DNA of 38,364 nucleotides, from contig JAZQWL010000026.1 of assembly GCA_045632305.1 (NCBI GenBank), positions 1 through 38,364 on the forward strand. The letters run 5' to 3'. The position numbers and the translations under genes are program-made. Positions 6,597 through 15,507 of the stretch are shown piece after piece. The stretch comes from SVTX01 sp045632305. GTDB taxonomy: Bacteria > Bacillota > Clostridia > Oscillospirales > CAG-272. Positions within the stretch are counted from its first letter, which is position 1; every line of letters begins with the position of its first letter. The notes under the pieces were generated by a model. It made no database searches. It was not told the origin of the DNA and saw nothing but the letters and a program-made list of their open reading frames with translations.

Positions 6597-7514
6597 CTAA
6601 CAAAAGCTTAAAATGTCTTTTTTTACACTGTCGTATGTAAAATCGTTGAGGATCTCATGTCTTGCGCCCGAATAAAGAACACTTGTCACATCCTTACAGT
6701 TTTGCTTCAGCTTATCTTCAACCTTTCGAACGCCCTTACCGTAGTTACCAACGGGGTCTTCCTCGCCCGACACCAAAAGAATTGGCATTTCACTTGAAAT
6801 ATTCTTGAACCAATCCTTTGAATTGGTCAACTTTATAAGCTTAATAAGATCGCTCATCGCGCTTACGGTGAACTTGAACATACAGTATTTATCGGCATAG
6901 TAGATTTTTCTTATCTCTGTATCGTTAGTGAGCCACTTTTTAGGATCGGCAGGATCATCTCCGCCAAATTTTTTATTATAGCTGCCAAAGGCAATATTAT
7001 CAATAAGACCCGAAATATGCTTTTCACCCTTGATCTTTTTTATCATAGCGATAAGCGAGAGTCCTATACCCGCGGCGGGATTAGGGCCGCCCGTACCCAT
7101 TACTATGAGCTTTGTGGGATTGACGTATTTCGTGGCAGCGTAACGCACAACAAATGATCCCATGCTGTGTCCCATAAGATAATAAGGCATATCCTCTTTT
7201 CCGAATTCCACCCTTACCGCGTCAGAAAACACCTTTACGTCGCGCGCTAAAAGCTCGTATCCGTTCTCATTTGCTATATAACCGAGTTCCGAATCGTCAA
7301 CCGTATCCTTATGCCCAAGATGATTGTAACCGAAGGCAATAAATCCCGCATCTGCTATATCAGAAAGAAATCTATCGTATCTGTCGATATGCTCGGTCAT
7401 GCCGTGAACCACGTGGAAAAGTCCGCGCGCCTCACCATTTGGCAAATATACTACGCCTTTCAAGGTATGAACACCGTCGCTCGATAAAGCCGTAAAAATT
7501 CTTTTTTCTGACAT
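6597..7514 (-). CDS. Alpha/beta hydrolase, monoglyceride lipase/lysophospholipase type
   Basis: 305 residues of the serine aminopeptidase S33 (Hydrolase_4) fold. It has VHGMTEH (oxyanion region, 37-43), nucleophile elbow GHSMGS with Ser117, probable acid Asp253 in SGEEDPVG and His286 in GARHE. The family hydrolyses monoacylglycerols or lysophospholipids. ATG 7514 is four bases after the glycerol kinase stop and uses GCGAGGA inside the end of that gene. Cotranscription with glycerol kinase suggests that glycerol released from lipid is phosphorylated directly. No signal peptide, so cytoplasmic. Confidence 0.88.
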   Translation of the reverse strand: MSEKRIFTALSSDGVHTLKGVVYLPNGEARGLFHVVHGMTEHIDRYDRFLSDIADAGFIAFGYNHLGHKDTVDDSELGYIANENGYELLARDVKVFSDAVRVEFGKEDMPYYLMGHSMGSFVVRYAATKYVNPTKLIVMGTGGPNPAAGIGLSLIAMIKKIKGEKHISGLIDNIAFGSYNKKFGGDDPADPKKWLTNDTEIRKIYYADKYCMFKFTVSAMSDLIKLIKLTNSKDWFKNISSEMPILLVSGEEDPVGNYGKGVRKVEDKLKQNCKDVTSVLYSGARHEILNDFTYDSVKKDILSFC

Positions 7515-7518
7515 ACGC

Positions 7519-9039
7519 TTATTCCTCGCTTTCGCTGAATTTTCTGCAAGCGGCAACCGCTCTGCGCCAACCGTCAAGTCCCGCTTTTCTTTCATCCTCG
7601 GTAATCTGCGGCTCGAAGCGTTCTCTCACAGTCAAAAGCCCCGTAATTTCTTCTCTGCTTTCAAAGAAACCGACACCAAGTCCTGCTAAGAAAGCCGCGC
7701 CCGCGGCGGTCGCCTCGGGATTCGAGGAGCTCTGAACGCATATTCCCGAAAAATCGCTCTGCATCTGCATAAGGAGATTATTATTCGACGCGCCGCCATC
7801 AACCTTCAAAAGTGCAATTTTACCGCGCTCACCATCACCGTAAAACGCCTCCATATCCGCGTTCATAGCGGAAATTACGTCCTCGGTCTGAAAAGCTACC
7901 GACTCAAGCGCCGCGCGGATAACGTGATTCTTTCCCGTTCCCGCAGTAAGACCGAAAATACTTCCGCGAGCATGCATATCCCAATGCGGCGCTCCAAGTC
8001 CACTGAATGCAGGCACGACGTAAACGCCAGCGCTACTCTTTACCTTGCGGGCAAAATACTCACTGTCAGACGCCTCGTGTATGAGCTTGAGCTCATCGCG
8101 AAGCCAACGAACAACCGCGCCGCCCACGAACACGCTTCCTTCAAGCGCGTACTCAATAGGACGCCCAAGCTCGCTTGCGGCAATGGTTGTAAGCAGGCCG
8201 TGCTTACTTTCGACGGGAGTATTTCCCGTATGGGCAAGCAGAAAGCATCCCGTTCCGTAGGTGTTTTTCGCCTGTCCGACCTCAAAGCAGGTCTGACCGA
8301 ACAGAGCGGATTGCTGGTCTCCCGCAATACCCGAAATCGTAAGTTGCGCACCCATACATTCAAACGTGCCGTACACCTCGCTGCTGCTCTTTATTTCGGG
8401 GAGAATATTTCTCGGAATATCAAGTATGCGAAGCATTTCTTCATCCCATTCACCCGTATGGATATTACAAAGCATTGTTCTCGACGCGTTGGTTCTGTCT
8501 GTTACAAAAACCTCGCCGTCGGTAAGCTTCCAGATAAGCCAAGTGTCAACAGTACCCGCCAAAAGCTCACCCGAAAGTGCCTTTTCCCTTGCGCCATCAA
8601 CATTGTCAAGCACCCACTTTATCTTCGTGCCGCTGAAATATGGGTCTATACGAAGCCCCGTAGTATTGCGAATGTATTCTCCGTGTCCATCACTGTCGAG
8701 CTCACGGCAGATATCCGAGGTGCGTCTGCACTGCCAAACGATAGCGTTATAAATGGGCTTGCCCGTATTTTTATCCCAGAGAATTACCGTTTCTCTCTGA
8801 TTGGTAATACCAACGGCGGCAATCTCATCGGGAGATATTCCGCTCTTTGCGATACACTCGGTAAGCGACGCGTACTGATTTGCGTAAATATCCATAGGAT
8901 CCTGCTCAACCCAACCGGGATTCGGATATATTTGCCCTATCTCATGCTGAGCCATTGAAATTATATTTGCTTCTCTGTCAAAAAGTATTGCTCGTGCGCT
9001 TGTCGTACCCTCGTCGAGCGCAAGAATATATTTCTTCAT
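7519..9039 (-). CDS. glpK: Glycerol kinase
   Basis: 506 residues, the usual length of GlpK. The FGGY-family N-terminus has LDEGTTSARA and later VGITNQRETVILWDK, DPYFSGTKIKWVLD, GIAGDQQSALFGQ, FSGLGAPHWDMHARG and KVDGGASNNNLLMQ, all diagnostic. It makes sn-glycerol 3-phosphate from glycerol and ATP. ATG 9039 follows AAGGAGA; a start seven codons upstream would overlap the SDR gene. No glpF or glpD lies in the window, so uptake and the next oxidation step must be encoded elsewhere. Confidence 0.97.
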   Translation of the reverse strand: MKKYILALDEGTTSARAILFDREANIISMAQHEIGQIYPNPGWVEQDPMDIYANQYASLTECIAKSGISPDEIAAVGITNQRETVILWDKNTGKPIYNAIVWQCRRTSDICRELDSDGHGEYIRNTTGLRIDPYFSGTKIKWVLDNVDGAREKALSGELLAGTVDTWLIWKLTDGEVFVTDRTNASRTMLCNIHTGEWDEEMLRILDIPRNILPEIKSSSEVYGTFECMGAQLTISGIAGDQQSALFGQTCFEVGQAKNTYGTGCFLLAHTGNTPVESKHGLLTTIAASELGRPIEYALEGSVFVGGAVVRWLRDELKLIHEASDSEYFARKVKSSAGVYVVPAFSGLGAPHWDMHARGSIFGLTAGTGKNHVIRAALESVAFQTEDVISAMNADMEAFYGDGERGKIALLKVDGGASNNNLLMQMQSDFSGICVQSSSNPEATAAGAAFLAGLGVGFFESREEITGLLTVRERFEPQITEDERKAGLDGWRRAVAACRKFSESEE

Positions 9040-9040
9040 T

Positions 9041-9760
9041 TTAGTTCTCCTTTTTATCAAGTGTCCAACCGAAATCTCCGTGATATATCATCTGCCGAGT
9101 CATTCCTCCGTCAATGCAGATGTTCTCACCCGTGATAAACCCCGCCATATCCGAGCAGAGATACATTACCATGTTGGCAATGTCCCGCGGATCTCCAACT
9201 CTGCCTGCGGGTTGCTGAATAGCATCCGCACCTTCATAAACGGTATAATTATTGTCGATCCAACCCGGCGAGATTGAATTTACCCTCACCTTGCCCGAAA
9301 GGGTAACCGCCAAAGCGTGTGTGAGAGCGGCAATACCGCCCTTTGCGGCAGTATAGCTCTCGGTCTCGGGCTGACTCATTCTGTCGCGAGAGGATGAAAT
9401 ATTTATTATGCTCGCTTCCTCGGAAAAATAGGGTGCAAAAAGCTTTGACAGATAAAACGGCGCTGCAACGCCCACCTGCAGAGCATTGATAAAATCCTCA
9501 TAGCTTCCGTCAGTTAAGCCACACGTCTTCGGCATGGCGTTGTTAATTAAAAAATCGACTCTACCATAGTCCCCTATAACCTTATTTACAAAGCTCTCAA
9601 GAGTATCCTTGCAGGAAATATCCCCCACAAAATAACCGTTATCAAGCAAATCTATTATACAAACGTTTGCGCCTGCCTCACGAAAAAGATCGGCAATACA
9701 TTTACCGATTCCGCGCGCACCACCCGTTATTACTGCCACCTTATCCTTAAAATTCCACAT
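9041..9760 (-). CDS. Short-chain dehydrogenase/reductase (SDR)
   Basis: 239 residues. It has a Rossmann motif TGGARGIG (12-19), LINNAM (71-76) in place of NNAG, ISSS with the catalytic Ser near 123, and YTAAK (Tyr136, Lys140). ICIDGGMTRQM lies near the C-terminus. This is a classical NAD(P)-dependent SDR, but the substrate cannot be read from sequence. ATG 9760 follows GCAGGAGAATTTT; the ATG six codons earlier lies upstream of that site. The stop is one base before glpK, so the two are translationally coupled. A role in polyol or glycerol oxidation is a guess from context. Confidence 0.9.
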   Translation of the reverse strand: MWNFKDKVAVITGGARGIGKCIADLFREAGANVCIIDLLDNGYFVGDISCKDTLESFVNKVIGDYGRVDFLINNAMPKTCGLTDGSYEDFINALQVGVAAPFYLSKLFAPYFSEEASIINISSSRDRMSQPETESYTAAKGGIAALTHALAVTLSGKVRVNSISPGWIDNNYTVYEGADAIQQPAGRVGDPRDIANMVMYLCSDMAGFITGENICIDGGMTRQMIYHGDFGWTLDKKEN

Positions 9761-9789
9761 AAAATTCTCCTGCGACATTTCTTTTTTAT

Positions 9790-9818
9790 ATTATATCACC
9801 TTTTTTGTCCATAATCAA
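9790..9818 (-). promoter_or_regulatory. Sigma-A promoter of the SDR-glpK-lipase operon
   Basis: Minus strand TTGATT (9818-9813), 17 bases, TATAAT (9795-9790), TG extension. No catabolite-response element was recognised. Confidence 0.8.
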
Positions 9819-9852
9819 GTATTAAATTTTGAACAATTTTGACAAAAATCAA

Positions 9853-9873
9853 GGGCAGGCCTCTCGCCTGCCC
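9853..9873 (-). terminator. Terminator after the GPH symporter
   Basis: GGGCAGGC, loop of five, GCCTGCCC: 8 bp of GC-rich stem, followed on the minus strand by TTGATTTTTGT. Confidence 0.75.
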
Positions 9874-9880
9874 CAAATAT

Positions 9881-11278
9881 TTATTTTCCGCCAAGCTTCC
9901 GCTCCTTCAAAATTTCAACGTTCATAAGAACCTTCTTTCGGTCAAGCGGATATACGAACGCCAGCAAAAGCCCGACTATTGCATAAAGAACTGCCGGAAT
10001 AACTGTAGCAACGTTATAGATTCCGTTCGTGACCGCATCAGTCTGCTTCGACGCGCCCTCAACGTAGCCGATTATAGCAAGCGTCCAACCGCCCATCGCG
10101 GAAGCAATCGCCTGCCCGATCTTGCGCGCAAACGAGCAGACTGCGTATATCATACCGTCCTCACGAACACCCGATCTTACCTCGTGATCGTCAATTATAT
10201 CGCTGATAAACGCCCAGATGATGAGATTGAAAAGTCCAAATCCGATAGAACCGAGAACACTGAGCGTAACGTACACCCACATGTTATCCGTATGGATAAA
10301 AAACAGCAACGCATACGCTATTGAGCCCATTACCGACGCTATAACTCCGATCTCCTTCTTTCCGAAATTTCTTGATATTGGAACTGCAAGAGGAGCTAAC
10401 GCCAAAACGGGCAAAAATCCCGCCGCATTCAAAACGGTGAGCCCTGCGGTATTATTGAAATAGTCCTTGAAAATATAATTGTTGACCGTCTGGCTGAGCA
10501 TCTGCGCACCAAGAAAAGAAATATATATAACAACGATGCCTACAAGCGCGCGGTTTGAAAACAGACCCTTTACGGTCTTTACAATGGATCTTTCATCCCT
10601 TTTTATCTCATCAACCGCCACTCTTTCACTACACATCCGATAACAGATAAGATAGCAGATCGCAGATGCAATTGCAAGACCTAACGCGAATTTCGGGAAC
10701 GCGTCGGCATTCACCACTCTTGTACCGTCATCAAGCGTTCTGTACAAAAACAGAGGCATGATAACTCCGACAAGCACCTGCGGAAGAATAGATCCAATCC
10801 CGCGAAATGCCGAAAGCGCCGCCCGATCGTCTGCCTCCGCGCTTATGACCGACGCCATAGATCCGTACGGAATATTGATCGCGGTATAAAATACACTTCC
10901 CCAAAGAAGATAGGTTACAAACATATATGCAATCCTCAGATTGAGAGACGCAGACGCCATAGATGATTGATACATTAGAAAGCTCGCAAGAGCCACAGGA
11001 CCGCACATGCGGAGAAGCCACGGCTTGAATTTTCCCGCCCTGCCCGATCTGACCTTGTCGGTTATTCTTCCCATGGCAGTATCGGTAAATGCGTCTACTA
11101 TTCTTGCAAGAAAGAACATAGTACCGACAAGCGCGGCATTAATTTTCAACACGTCGGTATAAAACACCGTCAAAAACATACTCGCCATAGCAAACGTCAG
11201 ATCGTTCGCTACATTGCCGAACATATAACCGATCTTGTCCCTCGCTCCGAAAGGACGTATAGAAAGCTCTTTATTCAT
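9881..11278 (-). CDS. GPH-family (MelB-like) sugar:cation symporter
   Basis: 465 residues with about twelve membrane spans. The N-terminal DKIGYMFGNVANDLTFAM and the loop FTDTAMGRITDKVRSGRAGKFKPWLL are hallmarks of the glycoside-pentoside-hexuronide symporters. FGLFNLIIWAFISDIIDDHEVRSG in the second half is also typical. Such proteins import oligosaccharides or uronides with Na+ or H+. No glycosidase gene adjoins, so the substrate is unknown. ATG 11278 follows TTGGAGGCAGAG; a TTG four codons upstream sits in that site. It is flanked by terminators on both sides, so it is its own unit. Confidence 0.92.
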   Translation of the reverse strand: MNKELSIRPFGARDKIGYMFGNVANDLTFAMASMFLTVFYTDVLKINAALVGTMFFLARIVDAFTDTAMGRITDKVRSGRAGKFKPWLLRMCGPVALASFLMYQSSMASASLNLRIAYMFVTYLLWGSVFYTAINIPYGSMASVISAEADDRAALSAFRGIGSILPQVLVGVIMPLFLYRTLDDGTRVVNADAFPKFALGLAIASAICYLICYRMCSERVAVDEIKRDERSIVKTVKGLFSNRALVGIVVIYISFLGAQMLSQTVNNYIFKDYFNNTAGLTVLNAAGFLPVLALAPLAVPISRNFGKKEIGVIASVMGSIAYALLFFIHTDNMWVYVTLSVLGSIGFGLFNLIIWAFISDIIDDHEVRSGVREDGMIYAVCSFARKIGQAIASAMGGWTLAIIGYVEGASKQTDAVTNGIYNVATVIPAVLYAIVGLLLAFVYPLDRKKVLMNVEILKERKLGGK

Positions 11279-11306
11279 CTCTGCCTCCAATTACTTTTAT
11301 TATATT

Positions 11307-11336
11307 ATTATCACCCCGATTTCACGGATTATACAA
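11307..11336 (-). promoter_or_regulatory. Possible promoter of the GPH symporter
   Basis: Minus strand TTGTAT (11336-11331), 18 bases, GATAAT (11312-11307). It is weaker than the others; an overlapping TATAAT nearer the gene has no matching -35. Confidence 0.4.
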
Positions 11337-11338
11337 AG

Positions 11339-11377
11339 AAAAAAGCATTGAGAACACTGTCATTCCCAATGCTTTTT
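11339..11377 (-). terminator. Terminator after the TMEM164/YwaF-like gene
   Basis: On the minus strand AAAAAGCATTG pairs with CAATGCTTTTTT around a 16-base loop. The stem core AAAAAGCATTG is the same as in the terminator at 3031. Confidence 0.8.
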
Positions 11378-11378
11378 A

Positions 11379-12116
11379 TTATTTTTTATTTTTCTTGCCA
11401 AGTCGAATAGTTCCTATTTTGCTTACGCCTATATAGAGCAAGGCGCCGATCATAATACCCACCGTATACGCCGCGACAACTAAAACCGTATATTTCGTCT
11501 GTCCTATGTTAAGTCTCAACTCCTCGACGAAGGGTATTTCGCTCCACAGGAAATTACCGAAATTGGTTTCAAGCTTGTTGGCGATCGGAATTGCATAAGA
11601 AACGTAGAAAACACCGAACGCGCCCACCAGGAGCGTGTCACGAACACGTGGCTTACACAATTGAAGCGCCCACACAAGTAGTACGTAGAGGACTAAAAGA
11701 TGATGAAAAATGAGCGAGTGCGTTCTGTAAAAATACTGGCCGAAAACTTCGGTTGCATTACCGAGCATTCCCTGAGGACAGATGTACATACCCACTGATA
11801 CAACAAACGCCATACTTGCCGCAACGGGACGGAATATACGCGACATTCTCTCGCCAAACAGCTCCGCCAGAGGAAAAACTATGGCGAAAAGACTGCAATA
11901 ATGCACGGGGAAATAAAAATAATTCATCTCACCGAGTATATTCCATCGAAGCTTTATTATTTCGATAAACACCATAAACGCGGCGATAAACGCGGTCGGT
12001 ATAGCGCGAATTTTCAAGCTCTTTCGTCTTAAAGCCAAACCAAGCGCTACCGACACCAATATCATCGCAACAAGTATTACGGGTAAAACCCTTTTGTCAT
12101 ATTCCGAATAATACAT
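11379..12116 (-). CDS. TMEM164/YwaF-like membrane protein
   Basis: 245 residues with about seven membrane spans. The third span carries FYFPVHYCSLFAIVFPL, whose His-x-Cys core matches the YwaF/TMEM164 family; human TMEM164 is a phospholipid acyltransferase. THSLIFHHLLVLYVLLV and a long periplasmic-like loop with LETNFGNFLW follow. The C-terminus is Lys-rich and so likely cytoplasmic. ATG 12116 follows ATAGGTAGGG. It lies 23 bases after the rhodanese gene on the same strand and probably shares its transcript. The biochemical role in bacteria is not known to me. Confidence 0.75.
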   Translation of the reverse strand: MYYSEYDKRVLPVILVAMILVSVALGLALRRKSLKIRAIPTAFIAAFMVFIEIIKLRWNILGEMNYFYFPVHYCSLFAIVFPLAELFGERMSRIFRPVAASMAFVVSVGMYICPQGMLGNATEVFGQYFYRTHSLIFHHLLVLYVLLVWALQLCKPRVRDTLLVGAFGVFYVSYAIPIANKLETNFGNFLWSEIPFVEELRLNIGQTKYTVLVVAAYTVGIMIGALLYIGVSKIGTIRLGKKNKK

Positions 12117-12139
12117 TTTTAAAACCCTACCTATAAAAA

Positions 12140-12532
12140 TTATTCGCTTACGATCTCGCCGCTCCAATAAATAATACCGCCAAATTCAACAATATTCGTA
12201 TATCCCAAACCAACGAGCTTTTCTGCCGCTTCCTTGCTTCGTCTTCCACTTCTGCAATAAACAAGGATCAGCTGATCCTTATCGGGAAGAGACGGTATCG
12301 GCGCACTTCCGATGATCTCGTTAGGGATATTTATCGCATTGGGAATATGCCCTCCCGCAAACTCCTCGAGCGTTCTTACGTCGAGAATTATATAATTTTT
12401 TTCGCGTTCCATAATTTTCACCGCCTGATCCATGCTGACCTGACGGTAGCCGTCCGTCTTGCTTACGTGTGACGCGCATCCCGTAAGAAGAAGCATCGGC
12501 AATAACAATCTTATTATTTTTCCAAATTTCAT
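12140..12532 (-). CDS. Rhodanese-domain lipoprotein
   Basis: 130 residues. The signal peptide ends in a lipobox LLTGC (Cys19), so the protein is probably anchored to the outer face of the membrane. The rhodanese fold spans 32-130 with LDVRTLEEFAGGHIPNAINIP and the active-site loop CRSGRRS (Cys93). Rhodaneses transfer sulfane sulfur or handle persulfides. An exported version may deal with sulfide or thiol chemistry, but this is inference. ATG 12532 has only a poor ribosome site (AGAAAAGAA), so translation may be modest. Confidence 0.9.
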   Translation of the reverse strand: MKFGKIIRLLLPMLLLTGCASHVSKTDGYRQVSMDQAVKIMEREKNYIILDVRTLEEFAGGHIPNAINIPNEIIGSAPIPSLPDKDQLILVYCRSGRRSKEAAEKLVGLGYTNIVEFGGIIYWSGEIVSE

Positions 12533-12627
12533 GAGTATTCTTTTCTGCCTCGCATGTTTTTTATAAGGCGCTATTGAGCACAGGAAATGCCGTCAATACG
12601 ACATTCCCCGCACAATTTTCCAAAAGC

Positions 12628-13728
12628 TTACGCCTGCTTTTTAGGAAGCGTGACCGTAAAGGAATTAAATCCGTCCTTGCTTGTCACACTAACCTTAGCG
12701 GAGTGAAGATCCGCGATTCGCTTGACTATAGCAAGACCTATGCCGTTACCCCCCGTAGCTCTGGATTCATCACCCTGATAGAATTTATTAAATAGCTTTT
12801 CGCGCTTATCTTTCGGGATCTCCTCACCCGAATTGCTGACCGTAACGGCAAAAACATCCTTTTCTTCACGGATTTCGAGCTCAACAATTCCGCCGTGTTC
12901 AGTAAATTTGACTGCATTGTCAACGAGATTGATCCACACCTGCTTTAAAAGCTCAAAGTTTGCCTCAACTGTAAATTCCTCAAAATCAAGTCGCAGATCG
13001 ATATTCTTTCCGCTCCACTTATCTTCAAGAAGAAGAACCGCGGAACGTATCTGCTCCGAAAGATTAAACGAGGTAACGTCAGTCAGGATCGTCTGTCTTT
13101 CAACCTTATTGAGATTAAGGACATTGGTGGACATAGTGGAAAGCCGCGCGGACTCCTCGCGGATCGCACGCGCATACTGACGTCTCTGTTCATCGGTAAG
13201 GTCTTCCTTTTCAAGCAAGCTCGCAAAGCCCATAATTGAAACGATGGGAGTCTTGAACTCGTGCGAAAAATCGTTTATAAAGCCGTTTCTTAAAAGCTCG
13301 GTGTTTTCAAGCTCCTCCGCCATCGTATTAAAGCTCGTCGTAAGCTCGTTCATAGCGGGTATACTTGAGAGCGTATTGCCGAATTCAAGTCGGGTCTTGA
13401 AATCACCCGCGGCAAGTCGGTTCATCTTATTAATGATCTTATTTATGGGATTGAGCGGGATTCTAACCAACAAAAACGTAGCCGCAGTACCGAGAATAAT
13501 ACTTATCAGAAAAACAAAAAGCATTATCGTGCTTATTTCAAGCTTTCCGTCGATCTTAATAAAAACTCCCGCTTTTCCCAATATCCACACGGTAAGCGCG
13601 GTAAGCATGACCGCGGCTAAGAGTATAATAAATACGAATACCGAGAAAAACAAGGTAAGCGACTTTCTGGACTTTCTCTCCTTACCCTTCTTCGCTAAGC
13701 GAAGACGCCTTCTTTCTTCTTTTTTCAT
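12628..13728 (-). CDS. Sensor histidine kinase
   Basis: 366 residues. There are two membrane spans (about 25-51 and 66-90) with only about 15 residues outside, so it resembles kinases that sense within the membrane or through partners. A HAMP domain (about 88-145) precedes HisKA with DFSHEFKTPI (His156). The ATPase boxes are NLVDNAVKFTEHGG, the NSGEEIPKD stretch and GNGIGLAIVKRI. ATG 13728 overlaps the response-regulator stop by four bases (ATGA), with AAGAAGGA just upstream. The partner is the adjacent regulator; the signal is unknown. Confidence 0.95.
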   Translation of the reverse strand: MKKEERRRLRLAKKGKERKSRKSLTLFFSVFVFIILLAAVMLTALTVWILGKAGVFIKIDGKLEISTIMLFVFLISIILGTAATFLLVRIPLNPINKIINKMNRLAAGDFKTRLEFGNTLSSIPAMNELTTSFNTMAEELENTELLRNGFINDFSHEFKTPIVSIMGFASLLEKEDLTDEQRRQYARAIREESARLSTMSTNVLNLNKVERQTILTDVTSFNLSEQIRSAVLLLEDKWSGKNIDLRLDFEEFTVEANFELLKQVWINLVDNAVKFTEHGGIVELEIREEKDVFAVTVSNSGEEIPKDKREKLFNKFYQGDESRATGGNGIGLAIVKRIADLHSAKVSVTSKDGFNSFTVTLPKKQA

Positions 13729-14399
13729 TCCTTCTTCACCGCCTTATATCCAAGCCCGCGAACTGATTCTATCTGGAACTCGCTCCAGCCCTCAAAACGC
13801 TTACGAAGTCTGCCGATATGAACCGTGACTGTTTCCCAGCCCGTCTCACTCTCAGCTCCCCAGATCTCATCCATAAGCTGAATTCTTGTAAAAATCTTTC
13901 CGGGATACGAAAGAAGCTTATACAAAAGCAAAAATTCCTTCTGCGGAAGCTCCTGTACCTCGCCGTTTTTCGTAACTGTAAGCGAATCGTAGTCTACAGT
14001 AACGCCTCCAATTACAATTTTACGCTCGTTTGCGATCTTTGCTCTACGCAAAAGCGCCTTTATTCTGAAAAGCATTTCTTCCTCATCTATCGGCTTTATC
14101 ATATAGTCGTCGGTTCCCGCAGCAAATCCCATGTGCTTATCATGGGGAAGCTGTCTTGCCGACACCATAAGAATGGGCAGATTTCCGTCACACTCGCGAA
14201 GAGTTTTTGTAAGCTCATAGCCGTTCATCTTCGGCATCATAACGTCAACTATAACAAGATCAATATGCTCTCTGTCCATAATGTCAAGAGCTTTTGCGCC
14301 GTCTTCAGCAACACTGACGGTATAACCGTTAGCCGTCAAAACCGCCTCAAGATATAGTCTTATATTTTTATCATCGTCAGCCACTAAAATATGAAACAT
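13725..14399 (-). CDS. OmpR-family response regulator
   Basis: 224 residues. The receiver domain has the acidic triad around ADDD (7-10), phosphoacceptor Asp52 in VIVDVMMPKMNG, switch Ser80 and Lys102 in KP. The winged-helix DNA-binding domain (about 128-222) includes KEFLLLYKLLSYPGK, QLMDEIWG and VHIGRLRKRFE. ATG 14399 follows CGAGGTGA. Targets are not known. The rhodanese/YwaF-like genes 95 bases past the kinase are on the same strand and are candidate regulon members. Confidence 0.96.
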   Translation of the reverse strand: MFHILVADDDKNIRLYLEAVLTANGYTVSVAEDGAKALDIMDREHIDLVIVDVMMPKMNGYELTKTLRECDGNLPILMVSARQLPHDKHMGFAAGTDDYMIKPIDEEEMLFRIKALLRRAKIANERKIVIGGVTVDYDSLTVTKNGEVQELPQKEFLLLYKLLSYPGKIFTRIQLMDEIWGAESETGWETVTVHIGRLRKRFEGWSEFQIESVRGLGYKAVKKE

Positions 14400-14431
14400 G
14401 TCTCACCTCGGAATTTTAATTACCTTTTATT

Positions 14432-14460
14432 ATTTTATCACAAAAATTCATTCAAGTCAA
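14432..14460 (-). promoter_or_regulatory. Sigma-A promoter of the two-component operon
   Basis: Minus strand TTGACT (14460-14455), 17 bases, TAAAAT (14437-14432), TG extension. Confidence 0.7.
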
Positions 14461-14542
14461 AACCTTTTGCAAAATTTTAAGAAAAAAAATCCAAATTCGG
14501 AATATTTTTACATTTTTCGTTTATTTTCAGTTTAGATAATAC

Positions 14543-14551
14543 TGTTATACT
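14543..14551 (+). promoter_or_regulatory. Possible extended -10 of the lipid kinase gene
   Basis: TGTTATACT reads as TG-n-TATACT, 37 bases before the start codon. No convincing -35 lies 17 bases upstream. TATAAT at 14560-14565 is an alternative. Confidence 0.35.
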
Positions 14552-14587
14552 CAAAAATGTATAATTATGTGATAGGAGATCAATTCA

Positions 14588-15457
14588 ATGAAGCACTACT
14601 TATTGTATAATCCTTTTGCAGGCAACGGCTCTGCTGAAGCTGACGTAAACGCCATCTCCGAAAAGCTTTCGGGCGAAGTCGTAAAATGCAACGTTACAGA
14701 GATCGCAAGCTACGAGGAGTTTTTTGCGAACGTTAATGCCGAGGATGCAGTTATCCTCTGCGGCGGCGACGGAACGCTCAACCGTTTTGTTAATGCTACT
14801 GACGGCGTAAACATCCCCTGCGACGTTATGTATATGGCAGCGGGCACCGGTAATGACTTCTTAACAGACGTTCAGAAGACACGCGAAGAATGCCCCTTCT
14901 CTATTAAGAAATACTTAGAAAACCTTCCTACAACAACAATTAAGGGTAAAAATTACAAATTCATCAACAACGTTGGCTTCGGTATCGACGGCTACTGCTG
15001 TGAGGTGGGCGATAAAATGAAGCTCGAATCCACAAAGCCCGTTAACTACACAGCCATTGCTATCAAGGGACTTCTCTTCCACTACAAGCCCACAAATGCC
15101 ACCATCATCGTTGACGGTGTTCAGCACTGCTTTAATAAGGTTTGGCTTGCTCCCACCATGAAGGGCCGTTACTACGGCGGCGGTATGATGGCCGCTCCCG
15201 CACAGGACAGACTCAATCCCGACGGTGAGCTTTCGGTTATGGTATTCAACGGTGGCGGACGCCTCTCAACTCTTATTGCCTTCCCCTCCATCTTCAAGGG
15301 TGAGCACGTAAGCAAGAAGATGGTCACAATTCTTACAGGTAAGGAAATCACAGTTAAGTTTGACTCCCCCCGCGCAGTTCAGATTGACGGTGAAACTATC
15401 CTCGACGTTACGGAATATACTGCAAAGGCAACCGTTCCCGCAAAGGTTGAAGCTTAA
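14588..15457 (+). CDS. Diacylglycerol kinase-family lipid kinase
   Basis: 289 residues with the DAGK catalytic domain: NPFAGNG (8-14), GGDGTLN (59-65) and GTGNDF (86-91). The YegS/DgkB-type C-terminal beta-sandwich ends with FDSPRAVQIDGE. Members phosphorylate diacylglycerol, undecaprenol or sphingosine-like lipids with ATP; the exact substrate is open. ATG 14588 follows ATAGGAGATC. Codon use is more uniform (GTT, CTC, AAG, GGC) than in neighbouring genes, which suggests good expression. Confidence 0.93.
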   Translation: MKHYLLYNPFAGNGSAEADVNAISEKLSGEVVKCNVTEIASYEEFFANVNAEDAVILCGGDGTLNRFVNATDGVNIPCDVMYMAAGTGNDFLTDVQKTREECPFSIKKYLENLPTTTIKGKNYKFINNVGFGIDGYCCEVGDKMKLESTKPVNYTAIAIKGLLFHYKPTNATIIVDGVQHCFNKVWLAPTMKGRYYGGGMMAAPAQDRLNPDGELSVMVFNGGGRLSTLIAFPSIFKGEHVSKKMVTILTGKEITVKFDSPRAVQIDGETILDVTEYTAKATVPAKVEA

Positions 15458-15468
15458 TTTCTAAAAGT

Positions 15469-15500
15469 AAAAATCCTCTCGCGCTGCGAGAGGATTTTTT
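15469..15500 (+). terminator. Terminator of the lipid kinase gene
   Basis: AAAATCCTCTCGC, loop GCT, GCGAGAGGATTTTTT; a very stable stem with an eight-base T-rich tail. Confidence 0.92.
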
Positions 15501-15507
15501 AAATAAT

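Noticed and set aside
7924..8958. 344-codon open frame antisense to glpK
   Set aside because: glpK on the other strand is certain; the antisense product shows no family motif and no ribosome site.
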